A stretch of 64,000 bases of DNA, taken from contig NC_061811.1 in assembly GCF_021462225.1 (NCBI RefSeq), forward strand, positions 7,527,663 to 7,591,662. The letters are read 5' to 3'. Below, piece after piece: positions 12,409 through 22,927 of this stretch; positions within the stretch are counted from its first letter, which is position 1, and each line of letters starts with the position of its first letter. A model generated the notes under the pieces. That model had not been told where the DNA came from. It saw only the letters and a list, made by a program, of their open reading frames with translations, and did not search any database. The translations under genes and the position numbers were made by a program. This stretch comes from Girardinichthys multiradiatus (lineage: Eukaryota > Chordata > Actinopteri > Cyprinodontiformes > Goodeidae).

Positions 12409-12726
12409 TAGTGACTTGCAGAAGTATTCCTACTCGTATGTGTAAAGTGATTTTGTAACTTCACAGACACAAACCTCAGTGTATTCTAATGGGATTTTAT
12501 GTTGTAGACCAACACAAAGTAGTCCATCATTGTGAAGTGGAAGGAAAATTATACATATCTTTACATCATATCTATACATATCTTAAAAACATCACAATGA
12601 TACATTACTTTGGTTTGGTCTGGTTTTTAACAAAAAATCCCAATATAATACATTGAGGTTTGTGGCTATAAGGTAAGAACATGTAAAAAGGTTAAAGCAG
12701 TATGAAAATATTTGCACGGCTCTGTA
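12409..12726. mobile_element. Tc1/mariner MITE (about 318 bp)
   Basis: The left end (GACTTGCAGAAGTATTC) and right end (GAAAATATTTGCACGGCTC) are imperfect inverted copies. The adjoining phrase about GGGATTTTATGT and 'accaacacaaagtagt' identifies a widespread fish mariner-type TIR. There is no room for a transposase, so the element is non-autonomous. A second relic of the same family lies at 61185-61350. Confidence 0.75.
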
Positions 12727-13082
12727 TTTAATCAGAAAATCTGAATTTTCAAGGCACAATCCAAGGTCCATAAGATAAATTTCAAATATCCAAGAGTTGA
12801 TGTAAAAGGTCAGCTTTCTAATCACAGCTGCCTTATATAAGGCAATGTTCACACTGCCGGCAAATGCAGACATTTTGGGTCAATTGCGGCTCATATCCAA
12901 CTTTTTCATAGCAGTCTGAATGGCCCAATTAAGATTTTGTCACTTCCAAAAAAATCCGAATTGTGCCACTTCCATATGTATTACTTAATCAGATATTTAT
13001 CCAATGGTTTGCCCGCAGTCTGAACGGTCATGTTGCCTTTCATCTGACTTTTACGTCATTGTCCTGACTCCAACTACGCATC
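12727..13082. other. Probable MITE that hosts the P element
   Basis: From about 12840 the sequence starts with AATGTTCACACTGCCGGC and repeats phrases such as 'gcagtctgaa'. Beyond the P element, near 24720-24740, an inverted counterpart (CAGTGTAAACCAC) is seen. This is consistent with a short inverted-repeat element split by the P insertion, but the match is short. Confidence 0.35.
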
Positions 13083-13090
13083 CAAACAGA
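13083..13090. other. P-element target duplication, left
   Basis: CAAACAGA lies directly outside the left terminal repeat and is identical to 24478-24485. An 8-bp duplication is the size made by P-superfamily transposases. Confidence 0.95.
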
Positions 13091-13121
13091 CAGCGCCATA
13101 GAAAGAGAGAGTTACGACACT
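13091..13121. repeat. P-element left terminal inverted repeat
   Basis: It starts CAGCGCCATAGAAAGAGAGA and continues to 13121. Compared with the reverse complement of 24447-24477, only bases 9 and 10 differ (TA here, CT there). Confidence 0.95.
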
Positions 13122-13169
13122 CCCATTGACTTCTATGGAAAGAATGGAATGCAGAAGTCACATGGGTCA

Positions 13170-13205
13170 TGGAGCTGCTCATAGATCCAAACACCAGCAG
13201 CTCCA
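13170..13205. repeat. Internal 10-bp inverted repeat in P end
   Basis: TGGAGCTGCT (13170-13179) and AGCAGCTCCA (13196-13205) are perfect inverted copies around a 16-base spacer, about 80 bp inside the left terminal repeat. P elements are known to carry subterminal inverted repeats; whether this one is such a site is inference. Confidence 0.6.
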
Positions 13206-14039
13206 GCATTGGACGTAGTTCATTCCCGGTGTTTCGGAAGGATTTCTTACGGTAAGTTGATGAAAATACACCATTATTAGTTTTGTAATTATATTTTATA
13301 TCGCCAGGTTTAGTTAATTAAGCATGTTAACTCACTTGTTGTATTTTAACTGCAGCTAGCTCATTGCAAGCATGACGGGTTTAGACGGGTCTATCTCATT
13401 GTGTCTGATTCAGCATTTTAAAATGTCCATTACAGCTTACATTCTTAACGTTGATAATTTTCAAATTTTTATTGTAATTTCAGCTACTGAACTAGCACAT
13501 CTTGAAAAATACTGTGATATTGGCATGGTTTATTTAGTTAAAGTTATAGATTGTTTGTCAACGATGGCCACATAAATGGGGACATTATCATTAAACGTGA
13601 TTATAAGGATGAGTAATTTTTTATTATTCTTTTCCAGGTAAACCACATGAGAACGGCTTAAGTGAACTGCTGAACCATGTTACATACAAAGCACCACGAA
13701 GGTAACAAGATTTCATTTCTCTGTCCTTAAAAATAATAAGAGCTGAATCAAGATGTTTGAACAAAATGATTTTAAGACCTTCACAAAGTTGGTATTTACA
13801 GCAGGACTGTTACTTAACATTTGTTTTATGTTATTAGTTTCGCATTTGCTAGTCATGGGTGAAGTTGAAGTAGATATTAGAATCTATCTCAAGACAGAAC
13901 AAGAAATTAAGAATTATTACTGGAACATATCAGCATCAATACACAGAACAGTAACAAAAAATAGTTTTAAACAATCAAAGGTAACACTGCTGTCATTGTA
14001 TTCTTGTTGATTTGGAGTGCTGGAGCTGACTGGTTGACA
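13206..14039. other. P-element left interior, no clear coding
   Basis: The C-terminal third of the transposase should lie here on the minus strand, but I cannot recognise it. Either it was deleted or it has eroded. GTAAGT-like and AG-flanked sites on the plus strand (near 13250, 13637 and 13701) are noted but unsupported. Confidence 0.4.
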
Positions 14040-15135
14040 GCTCCACCATGTATTTCAGACCTGCACTAGCTGAATTACTAAAGACATTCAATGCAGGCCC
14101 CACCTTCATTTTGTCAAAATGACTGGGCTGAAGGGTTTTTTTGTGAAAGACTTGGAGCAATTTTCAAAGGCATTTGTTCCTGAAAATCAACCTAATCTTT
14201 CAAAGGACCTGGTGAAACCTCATTGTGTGGAAGACTCTCTTTTTGTAGGATCTCTGGTGGAATTGTGAATGTCTGACCACTAACCAGGGCACTCTTCAGA
14301 TTCTTCACCAGATGAGGGACATCTGGCATGAAGTACAGCCTTTTGTCTGGTCTTGCTGGGTGTTGGACAAAAGTTTTCTTGTGGCCCACTCCAAAAGTCT
14401 GCCACATCGCTCGGTTAGCACTGCCCATGTCAGTGGTGATGTTCACCACAACAAGACCTATGGAAGCTGCTCTCTCAATGATGTCTAGGATGACTGGCTT
14501 GTAATTAGCTCCATTAGTGGAATTGCCACTAAAATGGTAAGCCACAACTTGCTTCTATCTTGTTGTACTTCCTGCCAAAATAAAAACATATGCATGTGTT
14601 CCAGCTCCTGTGTGACCAGGCAACATCACAACCCCAAACAGCTTCCCTGTTCCTAGGTGCAACTTCCCACTAGGAGTGATTGCCATTTCATCTAGAGTAA
14701 GTATACATTCTCTTTCCATCTCTGTTAAACTGTCAACCTTTAGTTGGAGCATGTTGAAATCTTCTCCTAGCACACCTGGTTCCAGCTTAATGTGTTGCAA
14801 TCTTCTTTGCTGGGTTCTGATGTCAGGGAGAGGGAGCCGCATGTCCTGAAGAAGCCTGTAGCCTGTTGAGCCCACAGAAAAGCGAAGTTGTATGGCTTTT
14901 GTTTATGTGTTTTTGCTCCATCTAATGCCTCTCTTACTCTTCATGCCGATAGCTTTCTTTTGATGCGAAAATTCTGCCAAATCTATTTTCCATTGTTACA
15001 TTTTTCTTCCGTAGGACTGCATTAATTTTCTTCTGTATGTGAAGTTCTCCTTCCATTGTTCTTATGTGATTTGTTTGGTTTTCTAATTCCTCCCTCGGTT
15101 GGGGTTGGAGATCTCTGTGTTTTTTTGTTTTGTTT
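14040..15135 (-). pseudogene. P-type transposase catalytic-core remnant
   Basis: This is read on the minus strand. A polar, coiled-coil-like segment (about 15130-14960) is followed by a frame change near 14945-14955. Then comes a long frame with the P-family signature: GSTGYRLLQDMRLPLP (14874-14827), LDEMAI with the first catalytic Asp (codons at 14684-14695), TTDMGSANRAMW with a second Asp (about 14428), and MPDVPHLVKNLKSAL (near 14328-14284). In-frame stops TAA at 14903-14905 and TAG at 14555-14557 interrupt it. After the stop at 14192-14194 the protein continues in another frame to about 14040, with a KVGPALxVFSxSxSAGLKYM-like block. The rest of the C-terminus, with the final acidic residue, is missing. 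In intact P elements this protein cuts and pastes the element using GTP as cofactor. Family assignment is strong; activity is excluded. Confidence 0.9.
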
Positions 15136-15139
15136 GGTT

Positions 15140-15865
15140 TTCTAGAGGGCGTTGGAGAGCACGAGCGGTGAGTCAGGTGTTCTCCATTCACCGGTGATGA
15201 GGCTCCTGGAGTATTTAAGCAGGAGGCAGCCAGCATGTCAGCGCTCGAGTGTTAGCCTTCGGTGGTACTATCCAAGCCGACCTTTGAGCCGCTTCTCGTA
15301 TTGCTTGCTTCAGCTTTGTTAACCTATAGTCTTTTCAGTATACCATGTTGGCGACTACCTGGATGTTACCCAGGCTGGCCACCAATGGATTTTGCTTATG
15401 AGACCTCATTCCAAGTTTCCCATGGATAGATCTACAAACTGGTGTCTCGCTAACGCTGTGCTGCTGGATTTCCTCCTGCCAATCTTTTCCTGGATTCGAC
15501 CTCCGATCCTGCCTCCACGAAACTTATCCACCCTCCACCGCTCCACTTGTGCCCACCATACAATCCTCCAATCACCGTCAACGTCCAAGGGACTGAGTAT
15601 TTTGGCAGAACTTACCTCCGTAGTCCCACGCTGTTTCCTCCGGCCCGACTCCCTCTCCTCCTGGCGGTTTGTCAACAACCAACTAGTGAGAAACAGAACA
15701 CCATTAGTTTCCCATCTTAGTTACCGTCTTAAGTTACCTATGCTTTCTTCCTTACAGCTTTGCCTACTGTGCCAAGACCGTACTTACTTCTGTGCTTTCA
15801 ATAAATCTGTTAAACACTTCCTGGTTTCCTTTGAGCGTTTACTGCATGTGGGTCAGAACTATCCA
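15140..15865 (+). repeat. Gypsy-1 5' LTR and leader (edges approximate)
   Basis: It contains a TATTTAAG promoter-like box near 15212, then CT-rich sequence, then AATAAA near 15800 and a short end before the gag start at 15873. The order of promoter, polyadenylation signal and gag fits an LTR, but with no partner LTR the ends cannot be fixed. Confidence 0.55.
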
Positions 15866-15872
15866 TAAAACA

Positions 15873-18150
15873 ATGACAGAGCACTCAAGCCAACCCAACC
15901 CAGCAGAAACGCTCAGGGGAGTCCTTTCAGACCACACTCACCTTATTCAGACCCACGATTCCACTTTACGTAGTCTCGCTGAACAACAGAGACTAAACAA
16001 TGTTCAGCTTGAAATATTAACAGCCATGTTCCAGAACTCCCTGAGCAGTTCCACCGCCCCGCCTGTCGAGGTTGCTGCAGCAGCTCCCGTCACTCAGCAA
16101 CTTCCTTTAGTCCGTGACATCGTTTCCCCTTGTCCGGAGAAGTATTCCAGTGAGTCAGCCCCGACTGTAGGGGTTTTCTAATGCAATACACTCTAGTATT
16201 TAATCACTCACCCCATTCTTTTCCTCATGATTACTGTAAGATTTCATATATTCTAGGCCTTTTGACTGGGAGAGCTTTGAGGTGGGCTGAGTCCCGTTTT
16301 CCCAGTTGTGCTCAGTTTGATGTTTCTTTTTCTGATTTTGAAGAGGAGTTTAGGTGGACCTTTTCTTTTGACTCTGATATTGTGACTTCTGGTCGTAGTT
16401 TATTGACCTTAAGACAGCGGGGTAGACCACTTTCTGATTTTTCTATTAATTTTTGCATTCAGGCGGCAGCTTCTGGTTGGGACAGCCGCGCTTTAAAATC
16501 TGCGTTTTTTCCCTCATTGGATGACTTTTTAAAAGATGAATTAGTTTTGATTGATGACCCAAACCATGTTCTGATTATGAATCTGAAAATATGATTTAAT
16601 ATTTAATATTAATATTTTATCAAATAATATTTGGGTCTGTTAAGGGTTGTCCTGTGAATACCAGCCCAGTAAGGCTGGGGTCGCGGGGGGGAGCTGGTAT
16701 TAGGACAGAATAGAAAGATGTGAGCCAAGCTCTGACATTATTGAACAGCATAAACTCTGCACATATATGGAATGAATTCACACAATTTCTTAAAATACAA
16801 GAATTTATTAACAAAAATAAGTCAATTCAAAGTCAAACATATTTCAATCAACCAACTATTTACTATGCTAAAACAATCCAACTAAACTACCAAGCAGAAT
16901 TAAAGAATAACGAAGACTAATGGGCTATGTACAATATAAACAAGTTGATTAAAGATGATTGGAAATCATGACCAAAAGAGTGATGCAACATTACCATGCA
17001 ATGTTTATGTTTGAGAACCAAGGATTATCTTGAAGAATCTGGACGTGAAGTTAAGTTAGTCTTATAACCAACTTAGGCAATAATCAGCACACCTTTAGAC
17101 AACCATTCACAATGCAAGATCAGATTAAATATTATTTTAATAAAATAATGTTTTAAAAAAAGTATCTTCTGAATAAAACCAACCTTCTGGATGACTAATT
17201 CTCAACAGTTTCTCATTAGCTGCCTTTAATTATTAAAATAATATTCAAAGAAATATTATTAAGGGGTTGGTAAAATATTTAAGGAAGTATTTTGGAAAAG
17301 AGCCAAATCTTTCTGGAGAAATTGGGCTTAATGGTGTTTACTTAGTTATCAGATTTAGTAAAATAATGTTTAGGGATTATTATTTACTAGCTTGAAAACT
17401 AACAACTTTCCTGTTAAATATTATTTAACAGGCAAGCACATGTCCTTAGCTGTTAGCAGTTAAAGCTAACAAATGAAGCTGATAGCTTAGCACCAGAATC
17501 AAACACACACACCTTTAAAAATACCGTCAATAAAAGGGTTAAAATGCATAAGCGCGGACGGCGTGTTATGATCAATCTTCAGTGTTTAAAATCACCCTTC
17601 AAGTAAAGTTTGTCTTACCTTTAAAAACACACAAACAAAGAACACAAAACTGAACGCGTGTGCTGCAGATATTCTGCTAGCACCAAGATAGCTGAGTTCA
17701 ACACAAACAAAACCAAACTTCATAAAATGAAAAACGTTTAGATCATTTCAATCTAAATCCTTCTCTATTATTCTGCCCAAACCTAGGTTAATGCAATTTA
17801 TTTTGAAAGTTCCAGGAAAGTCTGTAGTGGCCTTTCATGTTGTAACCATGACTGTGGGTCCCAACAACCACTAGAGGATTTCATCGCTTTAGCCAACCAT
17901 GATAGGTACTCGCCTAAGAGAACGAAAGCGAACTAGGTGCGAACGCAGCACTCCTAGCGTCCAGCCTCCAGTAGTTTCTCCCTCTGTTTCTATGGTTACC
18001 TCTCCTGGACCGACGGGTGTCGCTGAACCTATGCAGATCTCCAGTGAGGAGAGACAGAGACGGTGTTTCTACTGTGGTTCTCAGGAACACTTTATTGCAG
18101 GTTGTCCTACCTGTCCTCCTCGGCCAAAAGAGCAGGTCCGTCGGTTGTAA
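15873..18150 (+). pseudogene. Gypsy-1 gag (interrupted)
   Basis: The ATG at 15873 opens a frame with an amphipathic N-terminus (TLRSLAEQQRLNN) that stops at 16181. The capsid-like part continues in another frame from about 16185 to 16562, with the motif FCIQAAASGWDSRALKSAFF (aromatic, then Gly-Trp, then basic) typical of chromovirus Gag. A solo LTR (16567-17866) cuts it there. The nucleocapsid part follows (17871-18150), with one zinc knuckle CFYCGSQEHFIAGC of the CX2CX4HX4C type for RNA packaging. At least two frameshifts separate the parts, so no functional Gag is made. Confidence 0.85.
16567..17866 (-). repeat. Solo LTR, family A copy 1 (1,300 bp)
   Basis: It starts TGTTCTGATT and ends GGGTCCCAACA, and is flanked by a perfect 4-bp duplication ACCA (16563-16566 and 17867-17870). 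The same sequence occurs at 39772-46000. Orientation is inferred from a TATAAAA box on the minus strand of the longer copy; this copy lacks that segment because of a deletion near 17785. No internal genes accompany it, so it is a solo LTR or LTR-only derivative. Confidence 0.85.
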
Positions 18151-19595
18151 GGGAGAGACCGGCGGGCCAGACTGTTTCCTCTAATCCTCCCAGATTTTGT
18201 CTTTCTGCTGCAGTACTTCTTGGCCAACCAGTTCAGAATCTATCAGCTCTCGTAGATTCTGGAAGTGAGCAGAGCCTAATAGATTTAGAACTAGTAAGAG
18301 CTCATAAGATAGAGACAGTACCTCTTTCCACCCCTCGCCTTGTCACTGCTTTAAATGGTCAGAAACCTTTACACATCACTCATCAGACTAGACCTATTTT
18401 ACTTGTTTCATCCGGTAATCACTGGAACTTATCTCCTTTTATGTGTTCCCAGCAGCTACCCATGATTTGGTTTTGGGATTTCCTTGGCTATGTAAACATA
18501 ACCCACACCTTGATTCAGCTGAGGGTAGAATAGAATCATGGTCCACCAGCTGTCACATTTCTTGCCTTAAGGCTGCAGTCATACCCACTTCTGTCGATCC
18601 CGCTATCAATGAAAGTGATTTTCCTGATTTATCACATGTTCCTGAGCTCTACCATGACCTTAAGCAGGCCTTCAGTAAATCCAAGGCACTTTCCTTACCT
18701 CCTCATAGGCCTCATGATTGTGCTATCAATCTACTTCCTGGAGCCACTTTTCCCTCTCGCAGACTTTATCCCATTTCTCAACATGAGCGACAGTCTATGG
18801 AGAAGTATATTAACGAGTCCCTCTCTGCAGGTTTAATTCGGCCATCCTCTTCACCCCTAGGTGCAGGTTTCTTTTTTGTTAAAAAGAAGGATAGTTCTTT
18901 GCGACCACGCATTGATTACCGGGGATTAAACAACATCACCATTAAGAATAGTTACCCTCTTCCACTGACTTCCTATGCTTTTGAGCCTGTACGTGAGGCT
19001 ACAGTTTTCATAAAACTAGACCTTAGAAATGCTTACCATTTAGTTAGGATCCGCCAGGGGGATGAGTGGAAGACGGCCTTCAAGACTCCACTTGGACACT
19101 TTGAATACATGGTCATGCCTTTTGGATTATGCAACGCACCAGCTGTGTTCCAGGCTCTCGTTAACAATGTGCTCAGAGACTTCTTAAACATTTTTGTTTT
19201 TGTTTATCTGGACGATATTTTGATTTATTCCAGGAATGTGGAGGAGCACCAGCGCCATGTCCATCTGGTCCTCCAGAGACTCCTTGAGAATCGATTGTTT
19301 GTGAAGGTGGAGAAATGTGAGTTTCACAAGTCTTTTGTAACTTTTTTTGGTTTTATCCTTGAGGGTGGACAGGTCTGCACTGACCCGGAGAAGGTCAGAG
19401 CAGTACTGGAGTGGCCCGTTCCCAACTCGAGGAAGCAGTTGCAAAGGTTCCTTAGTTTCGCCAACCTCTACCGCAGATTTATTCGAAACTATAGCCAGGC
19501 GGCAGCACCTTTGACGGCATTGACCTCCACCAAAACCAGTTTCCATTGGACTCCTGCTGCTGATCAGGCCTTCAGGATTCGTCCAGGCTCCCATC
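18151..19595 (+). pseudogene. Gypsy-1 protease and reverse transcriptase
   Basis: An aspartic protease domain with the active-site triplet DSG (ALVDSGSEQSLI, near 18246-18280) is followed after a frame change by a reverse transcriptase. In the [13 protein letters not shown] carries the first catalytic Asp, [11 protein letters not shown] is the conserved primer-grip region, and YLDD (19204-19215) is the catalytic pair. The thumb ([15 protein letters not shown]) and the start of the RNase H connection ([12 protein letters not shown]) follow. The ORF is about 380 residues and intact from about 18460 until the solo LTR begins at 19596. These enzymes would process Gag-Pol and copy the element RNA into DNA in cytoplasmic particles. 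Confidence 0.92.
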
Positions 19596-20058
19596 TGTAG
19601 GATCTCAGCTTCTCTCCTCCTGGTTGGTTCTGGCAGCTCGTTATCAGCAGCTGCAGCTCATCTCCTGATGAGCTCAATGGGCTTCTTAAGGCAGCTGCTG
19701 GAACAGGTCTTTGCTGGAACATAACCTCAGTTATGTGTCGAACATAACCTCAGTTATGTGGACTGCCTGTCTGCCTACCTGCCCGGCTACCTACCTACCT
19801 ACCTACCTGCCTGTCTACCTGCCTGTCTACCTGCCTATCTGCCTGCCTGCACCTGGTAAATACTCACCTAAGGACTGCACTGTAAATATACTCACCATCA
19901 GCACTCTCACCTTGGATTCCTGGATTCCGTCCTCCTCCCCTGGTTCCTGGACAACACCAACTCATTATCCTAGGCAAGCCTACACTAGGAATAAAACTTA
20001 ACTTACTGTCTACATCCTGTGTTTTGAGTCTGTTTTCATTCTCTGGTTAATCATGATA
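19596..20058 (+). repeat. Solo LTR C within gypsy-1 pol (463 bp)
   Basis: It is bounded by the 5-bp duplication CCATC (19591-19595 and 20059-20063), and removing it restores continuous pol sequence across the junction. It starts TGTAGG, has AATAAA at 19990-19995 and ends ATGATA. The terminal dinucleotide TA in place of CA suggests a point mutation. It includes a (TACC/TGCC)n microsatellite at about 19788-19852 and a 21-bp tandem duplication near 19718-19760 (AACATAACCTCAGTTATGTG). The plus orientation is taken from the polyadenylation signal. Confidence 0.85.
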
Positions 20059-20570
20059 CCATCTTGATTCACCCGGATTCCTCCAGACAGTTCGTGCTGG
20101 AGGTTGATGCTTCGGACTGTGGAGTGGGAGCAGTACTCTCTCAACAATCGAGTGAGGATAGTAAACTTCATCCTTGTGGTTTCTTTCACACCGGCTCAGC
20201 CAAACTGAAAGTAACTATGATGTCGGAGATAGAGAACTGTTAGGCATTAAGTTGGCTTTAGAGGAGTGGACATTGGTTGAAGCGGGCTACTCATCCTATT
20301 CTAGTCTGGACCAAGCACAAGAACCTAGCTTATTTACACACAGCTAAGAGACTGAACCCTAGACAGGCTGGTCAGTATTTTTCTCTCGTTTTAACCTCTC
20401 CATCTCTTTCAGACCGGGGAGTAAGAATGCGAAGCCTGATGCACTCTCCCGACTGTTCGCACCAGATGATACGGAGAGAGTCCCTGAGCCCATTGTCCCC
20501 CCTACCTGGGTCATTGGGGCTGTCTCCTGGGAGATCGAGGAACTAGTTAATCGTGCTCTGAGGACTGAGC
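20059..20570 (+). pseudogene. Gypsy-1 RNase H domain
   Basis: [18 protein letters not shown] carries the first RNase H Asp, followed by a Gly-Ala core. Frameshifts then occur near 20180 and 20270. Further blocks ([13 protein letters not shown], then RLNPRQA) match the end of the domain. The domain would remove the RNA strand during reverse transcription. Frame breaks make it non-functional. Confidence 0.8.
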
Positions 20571-21710
20571 CTGACCCTGGAACAGGCCCTCAGAACAGAA
20601 CGTTTGTCCCAGCCTCAGTCAGAGCATGAGTTACCCAATGGTTCCACACAGCTAGGTTCGCCTCACATCCAGGAATAAGTAGAACCATTGCATTGATTAA
20701 TAGACGATTTTGTTGGCCCTCTCTGCACCAGGACGTCAGGAAATGGGTTCTTGCCTGCACGGTTTGTTCTAGGAGTAAGAGTAGCAACCAACCACCGTCT
20801 GGGTTACTTCAACCACTGAACATTCCCAGGCGTCCCTGGTCGCATATAGCTTTGGACTTTGTAACCAGCTCAGCTCCTCATCAAACATGTTATGCGGCTA
20901 CACGGTATACCCCAGGATATTTTATCAGACCGAGGGCCCCAGTTTGTCTCCCAGGTCTGGCGTCAGTTTTGCTCCGCTTTGGGAGCCAAGGTCTCGCTCA
21001 CCTCGGGTTACCACCCCCAGTCTAACGGCCAGGTTGAGAGACTCAACCAACAACTCGAGTCCACGCTCAGGTGCGTTACCTCCCCCTCTCCGTTAGACTG
21101 GACTGAGCATTTTAACTGGGTAGAGTACGCCATGAATTCTCAGGTTTTGTCTGCTACTGGTGTTTCCCCATTTGAAGCCTCTTTAGGGTATCAGCCGCCC
21201 CTTTTTGCAGCGGATGAGCGTGACGTAGCCGTTACCTCTGTCCGTCACCCATGTTCCCACGCTTACATGGAGAAGGACTGTCGAAGTGCTCCAACGCACC
21301 GCCGCCCAGAACAAGCGCATCGCTGACCCAAAGAGGCATCCCGCCCCGGTTTATCAGCCAGGACAGAAAGTCTGGTTGTCCTCTCGGGACTTGACAATGA
21401 AGGCGATGTCTAAGAAGCTGTCCCCTTGGTTTATTGGTCCTCATGTTATCGAGTCCCTCATTGGTCCTTCTGCTGTTCGTCTTCGGTTACCTTCCTCCTT
21501 ACGTGTTCACCCCACTTTTCATGTATCTCAGGTTAAGCCGGTCATTGTCAACAGTTCGACGGATTGTGGACTCGTCGGCGGGGCCGGGGTTGGCAATTTC
21601 TTGTGGATTGGAAAGGCTACGGTCCGGAGGATCGTGCTTGGGTACCTCGATCTTTCATTTGCGACCCCACTTCTGATGACATCCTCAGCTTTTTCACTTC
21701 GGTTTCCTGA
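20571..21710 (+). pseudogene. Gypsy-1 integrase with chromodomain
   Basis: The zinc-binding N-domain is visible (HTARFASHPG, then CTVC), followed by IALDF with the first catalytic Asp. About 40 codons are then missing near 20870-20895. The second Asp block ([10 protein letters not shown]) and the Glu block ([14 protein letters not shown]) follow. Frameshifts occur near 21260 and 21550. The C-terminus carries a chromodomain pattern with conserved aromatic residues ([17 protein letters not shown]), ending at TGA 21708-21710. Chromodomains direct integration to particular chromatin marks, which defines this lineage. The missing core makes the protein inactive. Confidence 0.88.
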
Positions 21711-22009
21711 TTGTATTGCCTGTTGATGCATACTCCTCGCCCTGTTGCCCTGGCTCATCAGTTCCTGGCATGTCCCTGTCCTCTGGGGCTACAATTTCAT
21801 CTTCTTTTCCCCTTCACTTTTCCTCATCTCACTTGCATAATTTCTGTTTCTTCCTTCCTTCATCTTTGAAATTATAATGGCACTGTTAGCATGAAGATTA
21901 GGTAAAAACATTTGAAATGTATAATTTAACGCGGTTTGTACCAAAGTTTACTTTAGAATTATATGTGTGATCACTAGTCAGTGGATCAACATGCAGTGGA
22001 AGTTCTGCT

Positions 22010-22135
22010 TCTCATTGCAGGATCCTTCCTACTCTTTAGTTCTGGGCAATGAAGAAAAAGGGCTGGAACGGCATCAGCCCTCAGTCTCACTTGGCCTGAC
22101 TGTGCCCTCACAAACTGTCCTTTTCCAAATTGTGC
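22010..22135 (-). pseudogene. P element THAP domain, second exon
   Basis: A TTTACAG acceptor (22136-22142) precedes a frame reading QFGKGQFVRAQSGQVRLRAD and then AVPALF, the C-terminal half of a THAP domain, which includes the AVPxLF box. The first residues contain Gln where the zinc-binding His of the C2CH set should sit. The lower edge is uncertain; the frame stays open to about 21990. It pairs with the exon at 22242-22403. Confidence 0.8.
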
Positions 22136-22241
22136 CTGTAAAGTGATTTATTTATTGATTTTCTTGAACATTTAATTAGGTCCTTGTGCACTTTCCAGTG
22201 ATCCCTGAATAAAAATGTTTGAGTGTGCAGATTGAACTTAC

Positions 22242-22403
22242 AGCACATAGTTTCCTGTGGTTGTGATCTCTGGTGATGGTGAGCCTGTTTCTACTGACTT
22301 GAACCAACCATTTTTTCCTTCTTTCAGGATCTTTTGGGAAGCCATACATACGGATCCCTTTCTCTGACCGATTGGTGCATCCAAATGCAGCACACCCAAC
22401 CAT
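22242..22403 (-). CDS. P element THAP domain, first exon
   Basis: The ATG at 22401-22403 opens a 54-codon exon beginning MVGCAAFGCTNRSEKG, the start of a THAP zinc finger (first two Cys at residues 4 and 9). It continues through YGFPKDPERRKKW (the conserved Phe-Pro and Trp) to KLCA, the third Cys. A consensus GTAAGT donor follows at 22236-22241. THAP fingers bind DNA; in P-type elements they recognise the element ends. The exon itself is intact, unlike the rest of the gene, although its partner exon has lost the zinc-binding His. Confidence 0.88.
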
Positions 22404-22925
22404 GGTAACGTGCTGAACCTACAAAGGAAGTGTGTCTGTGTGGGTGTGTATCTATCTATCGATCTATCTGAAGGCATTTACTTTTTTTGCCTTCCAGTAT
22501 GACCTTCCAGCTATGATACTGATTGATTCTGAGTCCTCTAAACTGTTTCTGTATTGTTTTCAGGGAGGTCAGCAGATGTGGTGACTGACTTCAAAGGGAG
22601 CTGCTGCCAATGATGCCAAGGATGATGAACCCTCATTCAGACTCGGGCACATTTCTACCTTGTCCAGATATGATCAGATACAGTTTATTGGTGCAGATGT
22701 TATTAATAAACTGTATAAATGGTAGTGCAAGTACTTCTTTATTAAAGCTAGTTTTGCATTTTACATGTCTTACAATAACTTGTTTGGTCATTTATTTTTG
22801 CACAATTTACAGCTGTTTTGTCATCTAATAAGATTTTAACTACAGTTTCAATTAAATGTACATTTTAGTCAATGAATTACAATTTTACAACAGTTGTCAG
22901 ACTACAGGCACAATCAACTCTGTTA
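22404..22925. other. P-element 5' leader region
   Basis: This is the interval upstream (on the minus strand) of the THAP start codon and before the Tc1 insertion. It holds a short ATCT tract (22448-22470). The element promoter probably lies here or between the Tc1 and the right terminal repeat; no clear TATA box could be chosen. Confidence 0.4.
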
Positions 22926-22927
22926 TA

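Larger units (their letters stand above)
15140..21800 (+). mobile_element. Gypsy-1, chromovirus inside the P element
   Basis: This is a Ty3/gypsy retrotransposon with gene order gag (CCHC knuckle), protease, reverse transcriptase, RNase H, integrase and chromodomain, all on the plus strand. A 5' LTR-like region is present, but no 3' LTR or polypurine tract can be found before P-element sequence resumes at about 21850-22000. The copy is therefore 3'-truncated. It has taken two further insertions (16567-17866 and 19596-20058) plus frameshifts and an integrase deletion. Both edges with the P element are approximate because no target duplication could be identified. Confidence 0.85.

Noticed and set aside
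13250..13705. Possible plus-strand exons with GTAAGT and AG sites in the P left arm
   Set aside because: The translated pieces show no domain and the sites are common by chance.
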